DNA of 64,000 nt from Nocardioides sp. 1609 (lineage in GTDB: Bacteria > Actinomycetota > Actinomycetes > Propionibacteriales > Nocardioidaceae). The stretch is from positions 248,001-312,000 of the forward strand of contig NZ_SPUJ01000005.1 in the NCBI RefSeq assembly GCF_004522105.1, read 5' to 3'. This document shows, one piece after another, positions 57,134 through 64,000 of this stretch. Below the pieces are notes generated by a model, which worked only from the letters and a program-made list of their open reading frames with translations, was not told the origin of the DNA and did no database searches. Numbering within the stretch: position 1 is the stretch's first letter; every line of letters starts with the position of its first letter. A program made the translations under genes and the position numbers.

Positions 57134-58855
57134 ATGAGGTCCGTCGCACTGTCGCCCGAGTACCGCGAGGAGTCCTTGCGCGCCATGGCGGCCGAGGAGC
57201 TCGACATCCTGGTGATCGGTGGGGGCGTGGTCGGCGCGGGCAGCGCGCTGGACGCCGCCACCCGCGGCCTGAAGGTGGGCCTGGTCGAGGCTCGTGACTT
57301 CGCCTCGGGGACGTCGAGCCGCTCCAGCAAGCTGGTCCACGGCGGCCTGCGCTACCTGGAGATGCTCGACTTCCGGCTCGTGGCCGAGGCGCTCAAGGAG
57401 CGTGGCCTGCTCCTGCAGGAGCTGGCCCCGCACCTGGTGACCCCGGTGGCCTTCCTCTACCCGCTGCAGCACCGCTGGTGGGAGCGCTTCTACGCCGGTT
57501 CGGGCGTCGCGCTCTACGACGTCATGTCGCGGGTCTCGGGCCGCGCGGGCGTCCCGCTGCACCAGCACCTGACCCGCAGCGGTGCGCGCAAGCTCGCGCC
57601 GTCGCTGCGCAAGGACGCGCTCGTCGGCGCGCTGAAGTACTACGACGCCCAGGTCGACGACGCCCGGCACACCATGTTCCTGGCCCGTACCGCCGCGGCG
57701 TACGGCGCGAAGGTGGCCTCCCGCGCCCGCGTGGTCGAGCTGGTCCGCGAGGGCGAGCGGGTCACCGGCGCCGTGGTCCGCGACCTCGAGAACGACACCA
57801 CCGTCACCATCCGCGCCAAGCAGATCGTCAACGCCACCGGCGTGTGGACCGACGAGACCCAGGACCTCGGCGGCCAGCGCGGCCAGTTCCACGTCCGGGC
57901 CAGCAAGGGCATCCACCTGGTGGTGCCCAAGGACCGGATCCGCTCGGAGGTCGGGCTGATCCTGCGCACCGAGAAGTCCGTGCTCTTCGTCATCCCGTGG
58001 GGACGGCACTGGATCATCGGCACCACCGACACCGACTGGACCCTCGACAAGGCGCACCCCGCCGCGAGCCAGGCCGACATCGACTACCTGCTCGAGCACG
58101 TGAACGCCGTCCTCGAGACGCCGCTGACCCGCTCCGACGTCGAAGGCGTGTACGCCGGCCTCCGCCCCCTCCTGGAGGGCGAGTCCGAGGCGACGTCGAA
58201 GCTGTCGCGCGAGCACGCGGTGGGCCACCCGGCGCCCGGCCTGGTCGTCGTCGCGGGCGGCAAGTACACGACGTACCGGATCATGGCCCAGGACGCCGTC
58301 GACGAGGCGGTGCACGGCATGTCGGCGCTGTTCGACCGCACGGTCGGGCCGTCGGTGACCGCGAAGATCCCGCTGCTCGGCGCCGAGGGCTTCCAGGCCG
58401 CGAAGAACGCCCGGCACCTGCTCGCGGAGTCCTCGCGCCTGCACGAGGTGTGGATCGACCACCTGCTCGGCCGCTACGGATCGCTGATCCACGAGCTGCT
58501 CGACCTGGTGGCCGCCGACCCGTCGCTGGGCGAGCCGCTCGAGGGCGCTCCCGACTACCTGCGGGTCGAGGTCGTCTACGCCGTCTCCCACGAGGGAGCG
58601 CGCCACCTCGACGACATCCTCACCCGGCGCACCCGGCTCTCGATCGAGACCTTCGACCGCGGTGTCCGCGCGGTCGAGGAGGTCGCCGACCTGGCCGGCC
58701 CGCTGCTGGGCTGGAGCGACGAGCAGCGCGCCCTCGAGATCGAGCACTACGTCAAGCGGGTCGAGGCCGAGCTCGAGAGCCAGCAGATGCCCGACGACGC
58801 CACCGCCGACGCCGCCCGGCTCGGTGCGGCCGACGTCGTCCCGCTCACGAGCTGA
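57134..58855 (+). CDS. glpD: Aerobic glycerol-3-phosphate dehydrogenase
   Basis: An FAD enzyme on the inner membrane surface that oxidises glycerol 3-phosphate to dihydroxyacetone phosphate and reduces quinone. The 573 residues have the FAD Rossmann motif [22 protein letters not shown] (24-45), then [46 protein letters not shown] and [19 protein letters not shown], all of the GlpD family. ATG 57134 follows GAGAGGAAG at 57116-57124; an upstream frame to 56987 overlaps glpK2. It completes the glycerol pathway of the operon. Confidence 0.95.
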   Translation: MRSVALSPEYREESLRAMAAEELDILVIGGGVVGAGSALDAATRGLKVGLVEARDFASGTSSRSSKLVHGGLRYLEMLDFRLVAEALKERGLLLQELAPHLVTPVAFLYPLQHRWWERFYAGSGVALYDVMSRVSGRAGVPLHQHLTRSGARKLAPSLRKDALVGALKYYDAQVDDARHTMFLARTAAAYGAKVASRARVVELVREGERVTGAVVRDLENDTTVTIRAKQIVNATGVWTDETQDLGGQRGQFHVRASKGIHLVVPKDRIRSEVGLILRTEKSVLFVIPWGRHWIIGTTDTDWTLDKAHPAASQADIDYLLEHVNAVLETPLTRSDVEGVYAGLRPLLEGESEATSKLSREHAVGHPAPGLVVVAGGKYTTYRIMAQDAVDEAVHGMSALFDRTVGPSVTAKIPLLGAEGFQAAKNARHLLAESSRLHEVWIDHLLGRYGSLIHELLDLVAADPSLGEPLEGAPDYLRVEVVYAVSHEGARHLDDILTRRTRLSIETFDRGVRAVEEVADLAGPLLGWSDEQRALEIEHYVKRVEAELESQQMPDDATADAARLGAADVVPLTS

Positions 58856-58955
58856 GGGCCTGCGGTTCCGTCGGCGCTCGCTGGAGCTCGCTTGCTCGAC
58901 CTCCGGGGATCGACGTTTGGGTCCCACTGCGGCGGGGTGGGAGAATCGGTCTCCT

Positions 58956-60119
58956 ATGGCCGACAACCCCGCACCCACCGACAGCCCGACGGCGCCCGAG
59001 GGCGCGACGTCGCTGAAGCTGGTCTTCGACGAGCCGCGCGGGCGCCGGAAGCCGCCGCGGCACCTCGCCGACCTCACCGCGCCCGAGCGCAAGGCGCTCC
59101 TCGAGGAGCACGGCCTGCCGGGGTTCCGCGCCAAGCAGCTCTCGACGCACTACTTCTCACGGCTGGTCGACGACCCCGCCGAGATGACGGACCTCCCGGC
59201 CGGCCAGCGCGACGAGCTCGTCAGCACGCTGCTGCCGAGCCTGATGACGCCGCTGCGCACCATGGAGGCCGACAAGGGGACCACCCGCAAGACGCTGTGG
59301 CGGCTCTTCGACGGCGCCCTGGTCGAGTCGGTGCTGATGCGCTACCCCGACCGCGCCACGGTGTGCGTGTCGAGCCAGGCCGGCTGCGGGATGGCGTGCC
59401 CGTTCTGCGCCACCGGCCAGGGCGGCCTGCAGCGCAACATGTCGACCGCGGAGATCGTCGAGCAGGTCGTCGCCGGTGCCCGGTCGATGACCCGCGGCGA
59501 GGTCCCCGGCGGGCCGGGACGCGTCTCGAACGTCGTCTTCATGGGCATGGGCGAGCCGCTGGCCAACTACAAGGCCGTCATCGGCACGGTCCGGCGCCTG
59601 ACCGACCCCACGCCCGACGGCCTCGGCATGTCGGCGCGCAACATCACCGTCTCGACCGTCGGCCTGGTGCCGCGGATGCTGCAGCTGGCCGACGAGGGCA
59701 TCCCCGTCACCCTCGCGCTGAGCCTGCACGCGCCCGACGACGAGCTGCGCAACGACCTGGTCCCGATCAACACCCGCTACTCGGTCGACGAGACCGTCGA
59801 CGCCGCCTGGAACTACGCCCAGGTCACCAAGCGCCGGGTCTCCATCGAGTACGCCATGATGCGCGGCATCAACGACCAGGCCTGGCGCGCCGACCTGCTC
59901 GGCGACGTCCTCCAGGCGCGGGGCGACTGGGGCTGGGTGCACGTGAACCTGATCCCGCTGAACGAGGTGCCCGGGTCGAGGTTCACCCGGTCCTTCGACC
60001 ACGACATGGACGAGTTCGTGCGTCGACTGGAGGCCAAGGGGATCTCCACCACCATCCGTGACACCCGCGGCAGTGACATCGACGCGGCCTGCGGACAGCT
60101 GGCCGCCACCGAGGCGTGA
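58956..60119 (+). CDS. rlmN: Dual-specificity 23S rRNA/tRNA adenine-C2 methyltransferase RlmN
   Basis: A radical-SAM enzyme that methylates A2503 of 23S rRNA and A37 of tRNA. The 387 residues have the cluster-binding Cys144, Cys148 and Cys151 in [65 protein letters not shown], and FTRSFDH near the end. A basic N-terminal extension of about 35 residues is Ala/Pro rich. ATG 58956 is the start, with GAGAAT at 58941-58946 as a possible -10 element. Its stop overlaps the next gene by 4 bp. Confidence 0.96.
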   Translation: MADNPAPTDSPTAPEGATSLKLVFDEPRGRRKPPRHLADLTAPERKALLEEHGLPGFRAKQLSTHYFSRLVDDPAEMTDLPAGQRDELVSTLLPSLMTPLRTMEADKGTTRKTLWRLFDGALVESVLMRYPDRATVCVSSQAGCGMACPFCATGQGGLQRNMSTAEIVEQVVAGARSMTRGEVPGGPGRVSNVVFMGMGEPLANYKAVIGTVRRLTDPTPDGLGMSARNITVSTVGLVPRMLQLADEGIPVTLALSLHAPDDELRNDLVPINTRYSVDETVDAAWNYAQVTKRRVSIEYAMMRGINDQAWRADLLGDVLQARGDWGWVHVNLIPLNEVPGSRFTRSFDHDMDEFVRRLEAKGISTTIRDTRGSDIDAACGQLAATEA

Positions 60120-60916
60120 GTCCCGCAGTCACCCCGGCCCGCGTCGCCGCGGAGTCGGCCGCGTGGTCGTGGTACCCCGACGACGCGGACGTCGTCCGCA
60201 GCGACCGGCTGCTGCTGGTGCGGTGGCCGGACTACTTCGGGGCACCGCCGAACCTGCTGTGGGTCGCCGGCTCGGCACCGGTCGACGGCGTCCTCGACGA
60301 GGCGCTGGCGCTGGTGCGGGCCTGGGAGCTCGACGAGCTCGTCGTCTGGGTCAGGCTCGACGCCCCCGCCGTGCTCGAGGGCGCGCTCTCCGCCCGGGGC
60401 GCGGTGACGTCCGAGACGCTCGACGTGTTCGCGCTCGACCTCGGCCCCGACCTCCCCGGCCTGGACGTGCCGAGGGACGTCGAGGTGCGGTGGCAGGCCG
60501 ACGAGGCCACCACCCGCGACGCCCTGCGGGTCGCGATCGCGGCGTTCGAGGAGGGCAGCCTCCCCTCCGACGAGCGGGTCGGCGAGCTCGCCGCGCAGGC
60601 GGCGGCCGACCACGGGGCGGGCCGGGCCAGCACCGCCGTCGCCTACCTCGAGGACCGGGCCGTCGGGTCGGGCGGCCTGACGTTCGCCGGCGCGGGCGGC
60701 CACGACGTCGCGCGACTCTGGGGCGGTGGCGTGGTCCCCGACGCACGCGGCCGCGGGGTCTACCGCGCCGTCCTCGCCGCGCGCCTCGACCTGGCCCGGA
60801 CGCGGGGCGCGTCGATGGCGCTGGTCAAGGGACGCGTCGAGACCTCGGGGCCGATCCTGCGCCGCGCCGGCTTCGCGGTCTTCGGACGCGAGCGCTCGTA
60901 CGTCCTGCCGGTCTGA
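60116..60916 (+). CDS. GNAT family N-acetyltransferase
   Basis: A 266-residue protein whose C-terminal half is a GNAT domain: [21 protein letters not shown], then [28 protein letters not shown] with the R-G-R-G acetyl-CoA loop (about 216-222) and [16 protein letters not shown]. The N-terminal half is a second, GNAT-like region without the loop. Substrate unknown. The GTG start overlaps the rlmN stop (GTGA), so it is translated after rlmN. Confidence 0.82.
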   Translation: MSPAVTPARVAAESAAWSWYPDDADVVRSDRLLLVRWPDYFGAPPNLLWVAGSAPVDGVLDEALALVRAWELDELVVWVRLDAPAVLEGALSARGAVTSETLDVFALDLGPDLPGLDVPRDVEVRWQADEATTRDALRVAIAAFEEGSLPSDERVGELAAQAAADHGAGRASTAVAYLEDRAVGSGGLTFAGAGGHDVARLWGGGVVPDARGRGVYRAVLAARLDLARTRGASMALVKGRVETSGPILRRAGFAVFGRERSYVLPV

Positions 60917-60982
60917 CGCTGTTCACGCACCGGCCACGCCGTTCTCGTCGTGCGTTGCCGGGGGATCCCTAGCGTCACGGAC

Positions 60983-62119
60983 ATGACCGATGCGCTCCGC
61001 GTCCTGATCGTCAGCGAGTCGTTCCTCCCGCAGGTCAACGGGGTCACCAACTCGGTGCGCCGGGTGCTCGAGCACCTCGCCGCCACCGGGCACCACGCCG
61101 AGCTGGTCGCCCCGACCGGGCCCGACACCTACGCCGGGTTCCCGGTGCGGCACGCACGCGGAGCCCACCTCCCGTTCTACCGGGACTTCAAGATCGGGCT
61201 CGAGACCACGGCCCGGTTGCGCGCGGTGATGCTGCGCTTCCGCCCGGACGTCGTCCACATCGCCTCGCCGGCCACCCTCGGCCACCAAGCGGCGAGGGCC
61301 GCCGGCGAGCTCGGCATCCCGACGGTCGCGATCTACCAGACCGACCTCGTCGGGTTCGCCGAGCGCTACGACGTGCCGGGCGGCGCCCGGGCGGCGGCCC
61401 GGCTGACCCGCCGGATCCACACCCGCGTCGACCGGACCCTGGCGCCGTCGACGGCGAGCCTGGCCCAGCTGGCCGCGCTCGACGTCCCCGGCACGGCGCT
61501 CTGGCCGCGCGGGGTGGACCTGGAGCAGTTCCACCCCGGCCGTCGCGACCCCGCGTTGCGGGTCCGGCTGCTCGGCGACCGGCCCGACGCGCTCCTGGTG
61601 GGGTACGTCGGGCGGCTCGCCCCCGAGAAGGAGCTCGAGCTCCTGGCGGGGCTCGCCGAGGACCCCCGCTACGCACTGGTGGTGGTCGGCGGAGGTCCCG
61701 AGGAGCAGCGGCTCCGATCGGTGCTTCCCGGGGCGCAGCTCCTCGGCGTCCTGCACGGCGACGAGCTCGCCGCGACGTACGCCGCCCTCGACGTGTTCGT
61801 GCACACCGGACGGCACGAGACGTACTGCCAGTCCGCGCAGGAGGCGCTGGCCTCCGGCGTGCCGGTCGTCGCGCCCCGGGCCGGTGGTCCGATCGACGTC
61901 GTCGCCGACGGGGAGGCCGGCTTCCTCTACCGCCCCGGCGACGCGACCGACCTCGCGACGTACGTCGACGTGCTCGCCTCGCACCCGCTGCTGCGTCGCC
62001 GGATGGCGCTGGCCGCCCGGCGCTCCGTCGCGGGCCGCTCGTGGACGTCGGTCAACGACGCCCTGCTCGGGCACTACCGCGACGTCATCGACGTCCGCGC
62101 CGGGCGTCGGGCCGCCTAG
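60983..62119 (+). CDS. Glycosyltransferase family 4 (MgtA/PimB'-like)
   Basis: A 378-residue GT-B glycosyltransferase. It has the N-terminal glycine-rich acceptor loop VSESFLPQVNGVTNSVRRV (10-28), RGVDLEQFHPG, VGYVGRLAPEKELELLAGL, VVVGGGPEEQRL, and the C-terminal donor site GRHETYCQSAQEALASG with Glu279 and Glu287 (E-x7-E). The overall pattern is that of actinobacterial mannosyltransferases making glycolipids (MgtA or PimB' type), so a mannose transfer to a lipid at the inner membrane is likely. ATG 60983 is the start, with TAGCGT 8 nt upstream. Confidence 0.9.
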   Translation: MTDALRVLIVSESFLPQVNGVTNSVRRVLEHLAATGHHAELVAPTGPDTYAGFPVRHARGAHLPFYRDFKIGLETTARLRAVMLRFRPDVVHIASPATLGHQAARAAGELGIPTVAIYQTDLVGFAERYDVPGGARAAARLTRRIHTRVDRTLAPSTASLAQLAALDVPGTALWPRGVDLEQFHPGRRDPALRVRLLGDRPDALLVGYVGRLAPEKELELLAGLAEDPRYALVVVGGGPEEQRLRSVLPGAQLLGVLHGDELAATYAALDVFVHTGRHETYCQSAQEALASGVPVVAPRAGGPIDVVADGEAGFLYRPGDATDLATYVDVLASHPLLRRRMALAARRSVAGRSWTSVNDALLGHYRDVIDVRAGRRAA

Positions 62120-62174
62120 GACGCCCTAGGACGCCCCGGGCCGCCCAGGGCTGCCCGGGAAGCCCGGCACCGCG

Positions 62175-63257
62175 TCAGGGACCGGCGACGATCGCCGCCG
62201 CCTCCTCGACGGTGTCGACGAGGTGCACGTGCTGCTCCATCGCGCGGCCGCGGGCCAGGGACCGCAGCAGCGGCCAGGCCGGCAGGGTGTCGGTCCAGTG
62301 CGCCCGGTCCACCAGCACCATCGGCGCGACCGAGGACTCGTCGGCGTAGTAGTTCTCGCAGGCGTCCTGGAAGACCTCCTGGACGGTGCCGGCCGCACCC
62401 GGCAGGAACACGATGCCGGCGGTGCACACCTCGAGGAGCACGGCCTCGCGGGTCGCGTTGTCGACGTACTTCGCGATCGCGGTGGCGAACAGGTTCGGCG
62501 GCTCGTGGCCGTAGTGCCACGTCGGGACGCCGAGGCCGTCGCGCGCGGGCAGGTCGGCGACGGCCTCGCGGGCGGTCCGGACCCAGTCGTCGATCGAGGG
62601 CCGGAACGACGGCACCGGTGCCAGCACGTCGAGCGCCGCGCGGACGGCGGCGTCGTCCTGGCCCGCGAGCCGGCCGCCGAGGTTGGCGGCCTCCATCGCG
62701 CCCGGCCCGCCGCCGGTCGCGACCACGGCGTCGCGACCGAGCAGCCAGCCGAGCCGGACGGCGTCCGCGTAGCCGGCGTCGCCACGCTGCATCGCGTGGC
62801 CGCCCATCACCCCGACCACCCGGCGTCCGGACACCCACGAGTCGAGCGCCTCACCGACGGCGTGGTCGTGCAGCGCGGCGGCGAGCGTGTCGTCGCGCCC
62901 GGGCACCCGCTGGGCCCAGGCGTAGGCGCGGGCGTCGAGCGTGCGCAGGTACGGCGTCCGGTCGTAGAGCTCGTCGGGGGAGTAGAGCCGGGGCCGGTAG
63001 ACGTCGAGCGGGGTCGAGCCGACGACCGGCAGCACGAGCGCCCCTGCGGCGGCCAGCGCGTCGTCGTCGCCCGGGGCGAAGGTGCAGCCGAGGAACGCCG
63101 CCCCGGCGACCCGGCACGACAGCAGTCGCGCGCCGTGCTCGGTGAGGTCGAGGTGGTGCACCCGCCAGGAGCCGATCCGGCTCGCCCCCGCGGCCAGGCG
63201 TCGCTCGACCTCGGCCAGGGACTCGACGTGGACGACGCGTCCGTGGGTGTGCCTCAC
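62175..63257 (-). CDS. LOG/TIGR00730-family Rossmann protein with N-terminal extension
   Basis: A 360-residue protein. The second half is a LOG-type Rossmann fold with VGVMGGHAMQRGD, VVATGGGPGAMEAANLGG (about 177-194) and FLPGAAGTVQEVFQDACENYYAD. In typical LOG proteins this last motif is P-G-G-x-G-T-x-x-E, so P-G-A-A-G-T here is a change at one Gly. LOG enzymes release cytokinin bases or hydrolyse nucleoside monophosphates; longer forms like this one are called PpnN-type or unknown. The N-terminal 140 residues are not recognised. GTG 63257 follows TAGGTT by 6 nt. Confidence 0.82.
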   Translation of the reverse strand: MRHTHGRVVHVESLAEVERRLAAGASRIGSWRVHHLDLTEHGARLLSCRVAGAAFLGCTFAPGDDDALAAAGALVLPVVGSTPLDVYRPRLYSPDELYDRTPYLRTLDARAYAWAQRVPGRDDTLAAALHDHAVGEALDSWVSGRRVVGVMGGHAMQRGDAGYADAVRLGWLLGRDAVVATGGGPGAMEAANLGGRLAGQDDAAVRAALDVLAPVPSFRPSIDDWVRTAREAVADLPARDGLGVPTWHYGHEPPNLFATAIAKYVDNATREAVLLEVCTAGIVFLPGAAGTVQEVFQDACENYYADESSVAPMVLVDRAHWTDTLPAWPLLRSLARGRAMEQHVHLVDTVEEAAAIVAGP

Positions 63258-63263
63258 GCGGCG

Positions 63264-63269
63264 AACCTA
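63264..63269 (-). promoter_or_regulatory. -10 element TAGGTT overlapping the HTH gene stop
   Basis: On the minus strand TAGGTT, six bases (CGCCGC), then GTG at 63257. The TAG is the stop codon of the HTH gene before it, as also seen before the TadE-like gene. Confidence 0.5.
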
Positions 63270-63506
63270 CCGGGGAGGGGAGCCGGCGGCGGCGACCGAG
63301 AACAGGTCACCGGGCTGGCAGTCGAGCGCGTCGCAGATCGCGGTCAGCGTCGAGAACCGCATCGCCCTGGCCCGCTGGTTCTTCAGCACGCTCAGGTTCA
63401 CGTTGGTGACGCCGATCTGCTCGGCGAGCGCGGTGACGGTGAGCCCGCGCTCGGCGAGCAGCCGGTCGAGGTGGCAGACGACGCGGTGCGGTTCCTCGAC
63501 CGGCAT
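63267..63506 (-). CDS. Small Xre/Cro-type HTH regulator
   Basis: A 79-residue DNA-binding protein: LDRLLAERGLTVTALAEQIGVTNVNLSVLKNQRARAMRFSTLTAICDALDCQPGDLF, a single helix-turn-helix (about 21-50) of the HTH_26 (YozG-like) group. Such genes sit beside DUF2975 membrane proteins in many Firmicutes and Actinobacteria and are co-transcribed with them. The ATG 63506 overlaps the stop of the DUF2975 gene by one base (TGATG). It probably regulates that pair or its neighbours; no ligand is known. Confidence 0.88.
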   Translation of the reverse strand: MPVEEPHRVVCHLDRLLAERGLTVTALAEQIGVTNVNLSVLKNQRARAMRFSTLTAICDALDCQPGDLFSVAAAGSPPR

Positions 63507-64000
63507 CAGACCAGCCCCTCGACGTCCTGCTCGAGCCGGAGACCGCGGTCGAACGCGTGCGCCAGCGCGCCCACGACGAGCAGGGCGCCGAGCAGGGTGA
63601 AGGGGACCTCGCCCCAGAACAACGTGACGTCGTCCCGGTCGACCAGCGCCGCGGCCCGGACCTGGTGGTCGGCGAGGCTCGTGGCGAGGACGTGGAGGAC
63701 CACCCCCACCAGCGCCGTCATCGAGATCGACCGCAGCGCGGTCACGTTCGACGGCGTGAAGGGTCGTCCCGCCTGGATCCCCCGCAGCACCCGCACGGCC
63801 AGGAGCGCCACCACGAGGGCCGTGACCGACACGAGGACCCCCGGGAGCAGGCTCGCCAGCCAGGTGGCGGTGCTCGCGTCGGCGACCTCGACGTGCACGC
63901 CCTCGACACCGCGGACCGTCACGCCGTCGCGGGCCAGGAGGCCCTCGGGCGCGCGGCCGACGTCCTCGGTCGTGAGGTCCCACTCCAGGGCGTGCCCGCC
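63506..64000 (-). CDS. DUF2975 membrane protein, 5' part beyond the window
   Basis: The gene runs in from the right edge; its N-terminus is missing. The visible 164 residues begin GGHALEWDLTTEDVG, then a hydrophilic stretch and membrane helices: LASLLPGVLVSVTALVVALLAV, RSISMTALVGVVLHVLATS and PFTLLGALLVVGALAHAF. The R-G-I-Q-A-G-R-P-F-T-x-x-N-V-x-x-L-R stretch is the DUF2975 signature. The GTG at 63922 is only an internal codon, since the frame stays open to the edge. It is paired with the small HTH gene. Confidence 0.82.
   Translation of the reverse strand, partial: GGHALEWDLTTEDVGRAPEGLLARDGVTVRGVEGVHVEVADASTATWLASLLPGVLVSVTALVVALLAVRVLRGIQAGRPFTPSNVTALRSISMTALVGVVLHVLATSLADHQVRAAALVDRDDVTLFWGEVPFTLLGALLVVGALAHAFDRGLRLEQDVEGLV

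Overview
The window is about 64 kb of very GC-rich DNA (roughly 70-75% G+C) with actinobacterial housekeeping genes, frequent GTG starts and many promoters of the form TANNNT-N6-start codon (leaderless mRNAs). Gene content and order (smc, ftsY, amt-glnK-glnD, ffh, rpsP-KH-rimM-trmD-rplS-lepB-rnhB-DUF2469, yraN-comM-dprA-xer, rpsB-tsf-pyrH-frr-cdsA, rlmN) fit a chromosome of the order Propionibacteriales, most likely Nocardioides or a close relative. That assignment is inference from gene order and protein style; no database was searched. No rRNA, tRNA, CRISPR array, insertion sequence or prophage was seen.

Region by region. 1-5.2 kb: the end of a VanZ-like gene, a repeat-bearing intergenic region, smc, a thioesterase and a small membrane protein. 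5.3-19.4 kb: an accessory surface-glycan island wrapped around ftsY. It holds three GT61-type glycosyltransferases, two of them fused to a methyltransferase-like domain, three free SAM methyltransferases, a membrane acyltransferase with an SGNH domain, and two GT2-type glycosyltransferases. 19.5-24.1 kb: nitrogen sensing (amt, two near-duplicate PII genes, glnD). 24.1-33.2 kb: ffh among assorted membrane, hydrolase and hypothetical genes. 33.4-38.2 kb: the ribosome and RNA-processing operon (rpsP to rnhB), with a TrmD-GNAT fusion and an unusual pair of palindromes before rimM. 38.2-46.3 kb: DUF2071, DUF2469, two Tad-like pseudopilin-type genes, the yraN-comM-dprA-xer DNA-processing cluster and an M23 peptidase. 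46.7-52.2 kb: rpsB-tsf-pyrH-frr-cdsA and two small genes. 52.2-58.9 kb: a divergent glycerol regulon (glpK1 and an IclR regulator against glpF-glpK2-glpD) with two operator-like repeats between the arms. 58.9-64 kb: rlmN, a GNAT gene, a GT4 glycosyltransferase, a LOG-family protein, and an HTH/DUF2975 pair running off the right edge.

How the parts work together. SMC (chromosome organisation), FtsY and Ffh (co-translational protein targeting) and LepB (signal peptide cleavage) are core functions. Amt imports ammonium, the PII proteins report nitrogen status and GlnD modifies PII. GlpF, GlpK and GlpD carry glycerol to dihydroxyacetone phosphate under the IclR protein. The glycan island probably builds or decorates a surface polysaccharide, but its product cannot be read from the sequence.

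The observations most worth following are: (1) GT61 and methyltransferase partners present both as split genes and as fusions whose SAM-binding motifs have decayed; (2) an 82%-identical 62-bp element placed just upstream of yraN and of the divergent M23 peptidase gene, at the two ends of the DNA-processing cluster; (3) twin palindromes with interchangeable arms between the KH-domain gene and rimM; (4) two 135-bp intergenic repeats carrying a perfect 24-bp palindrome.
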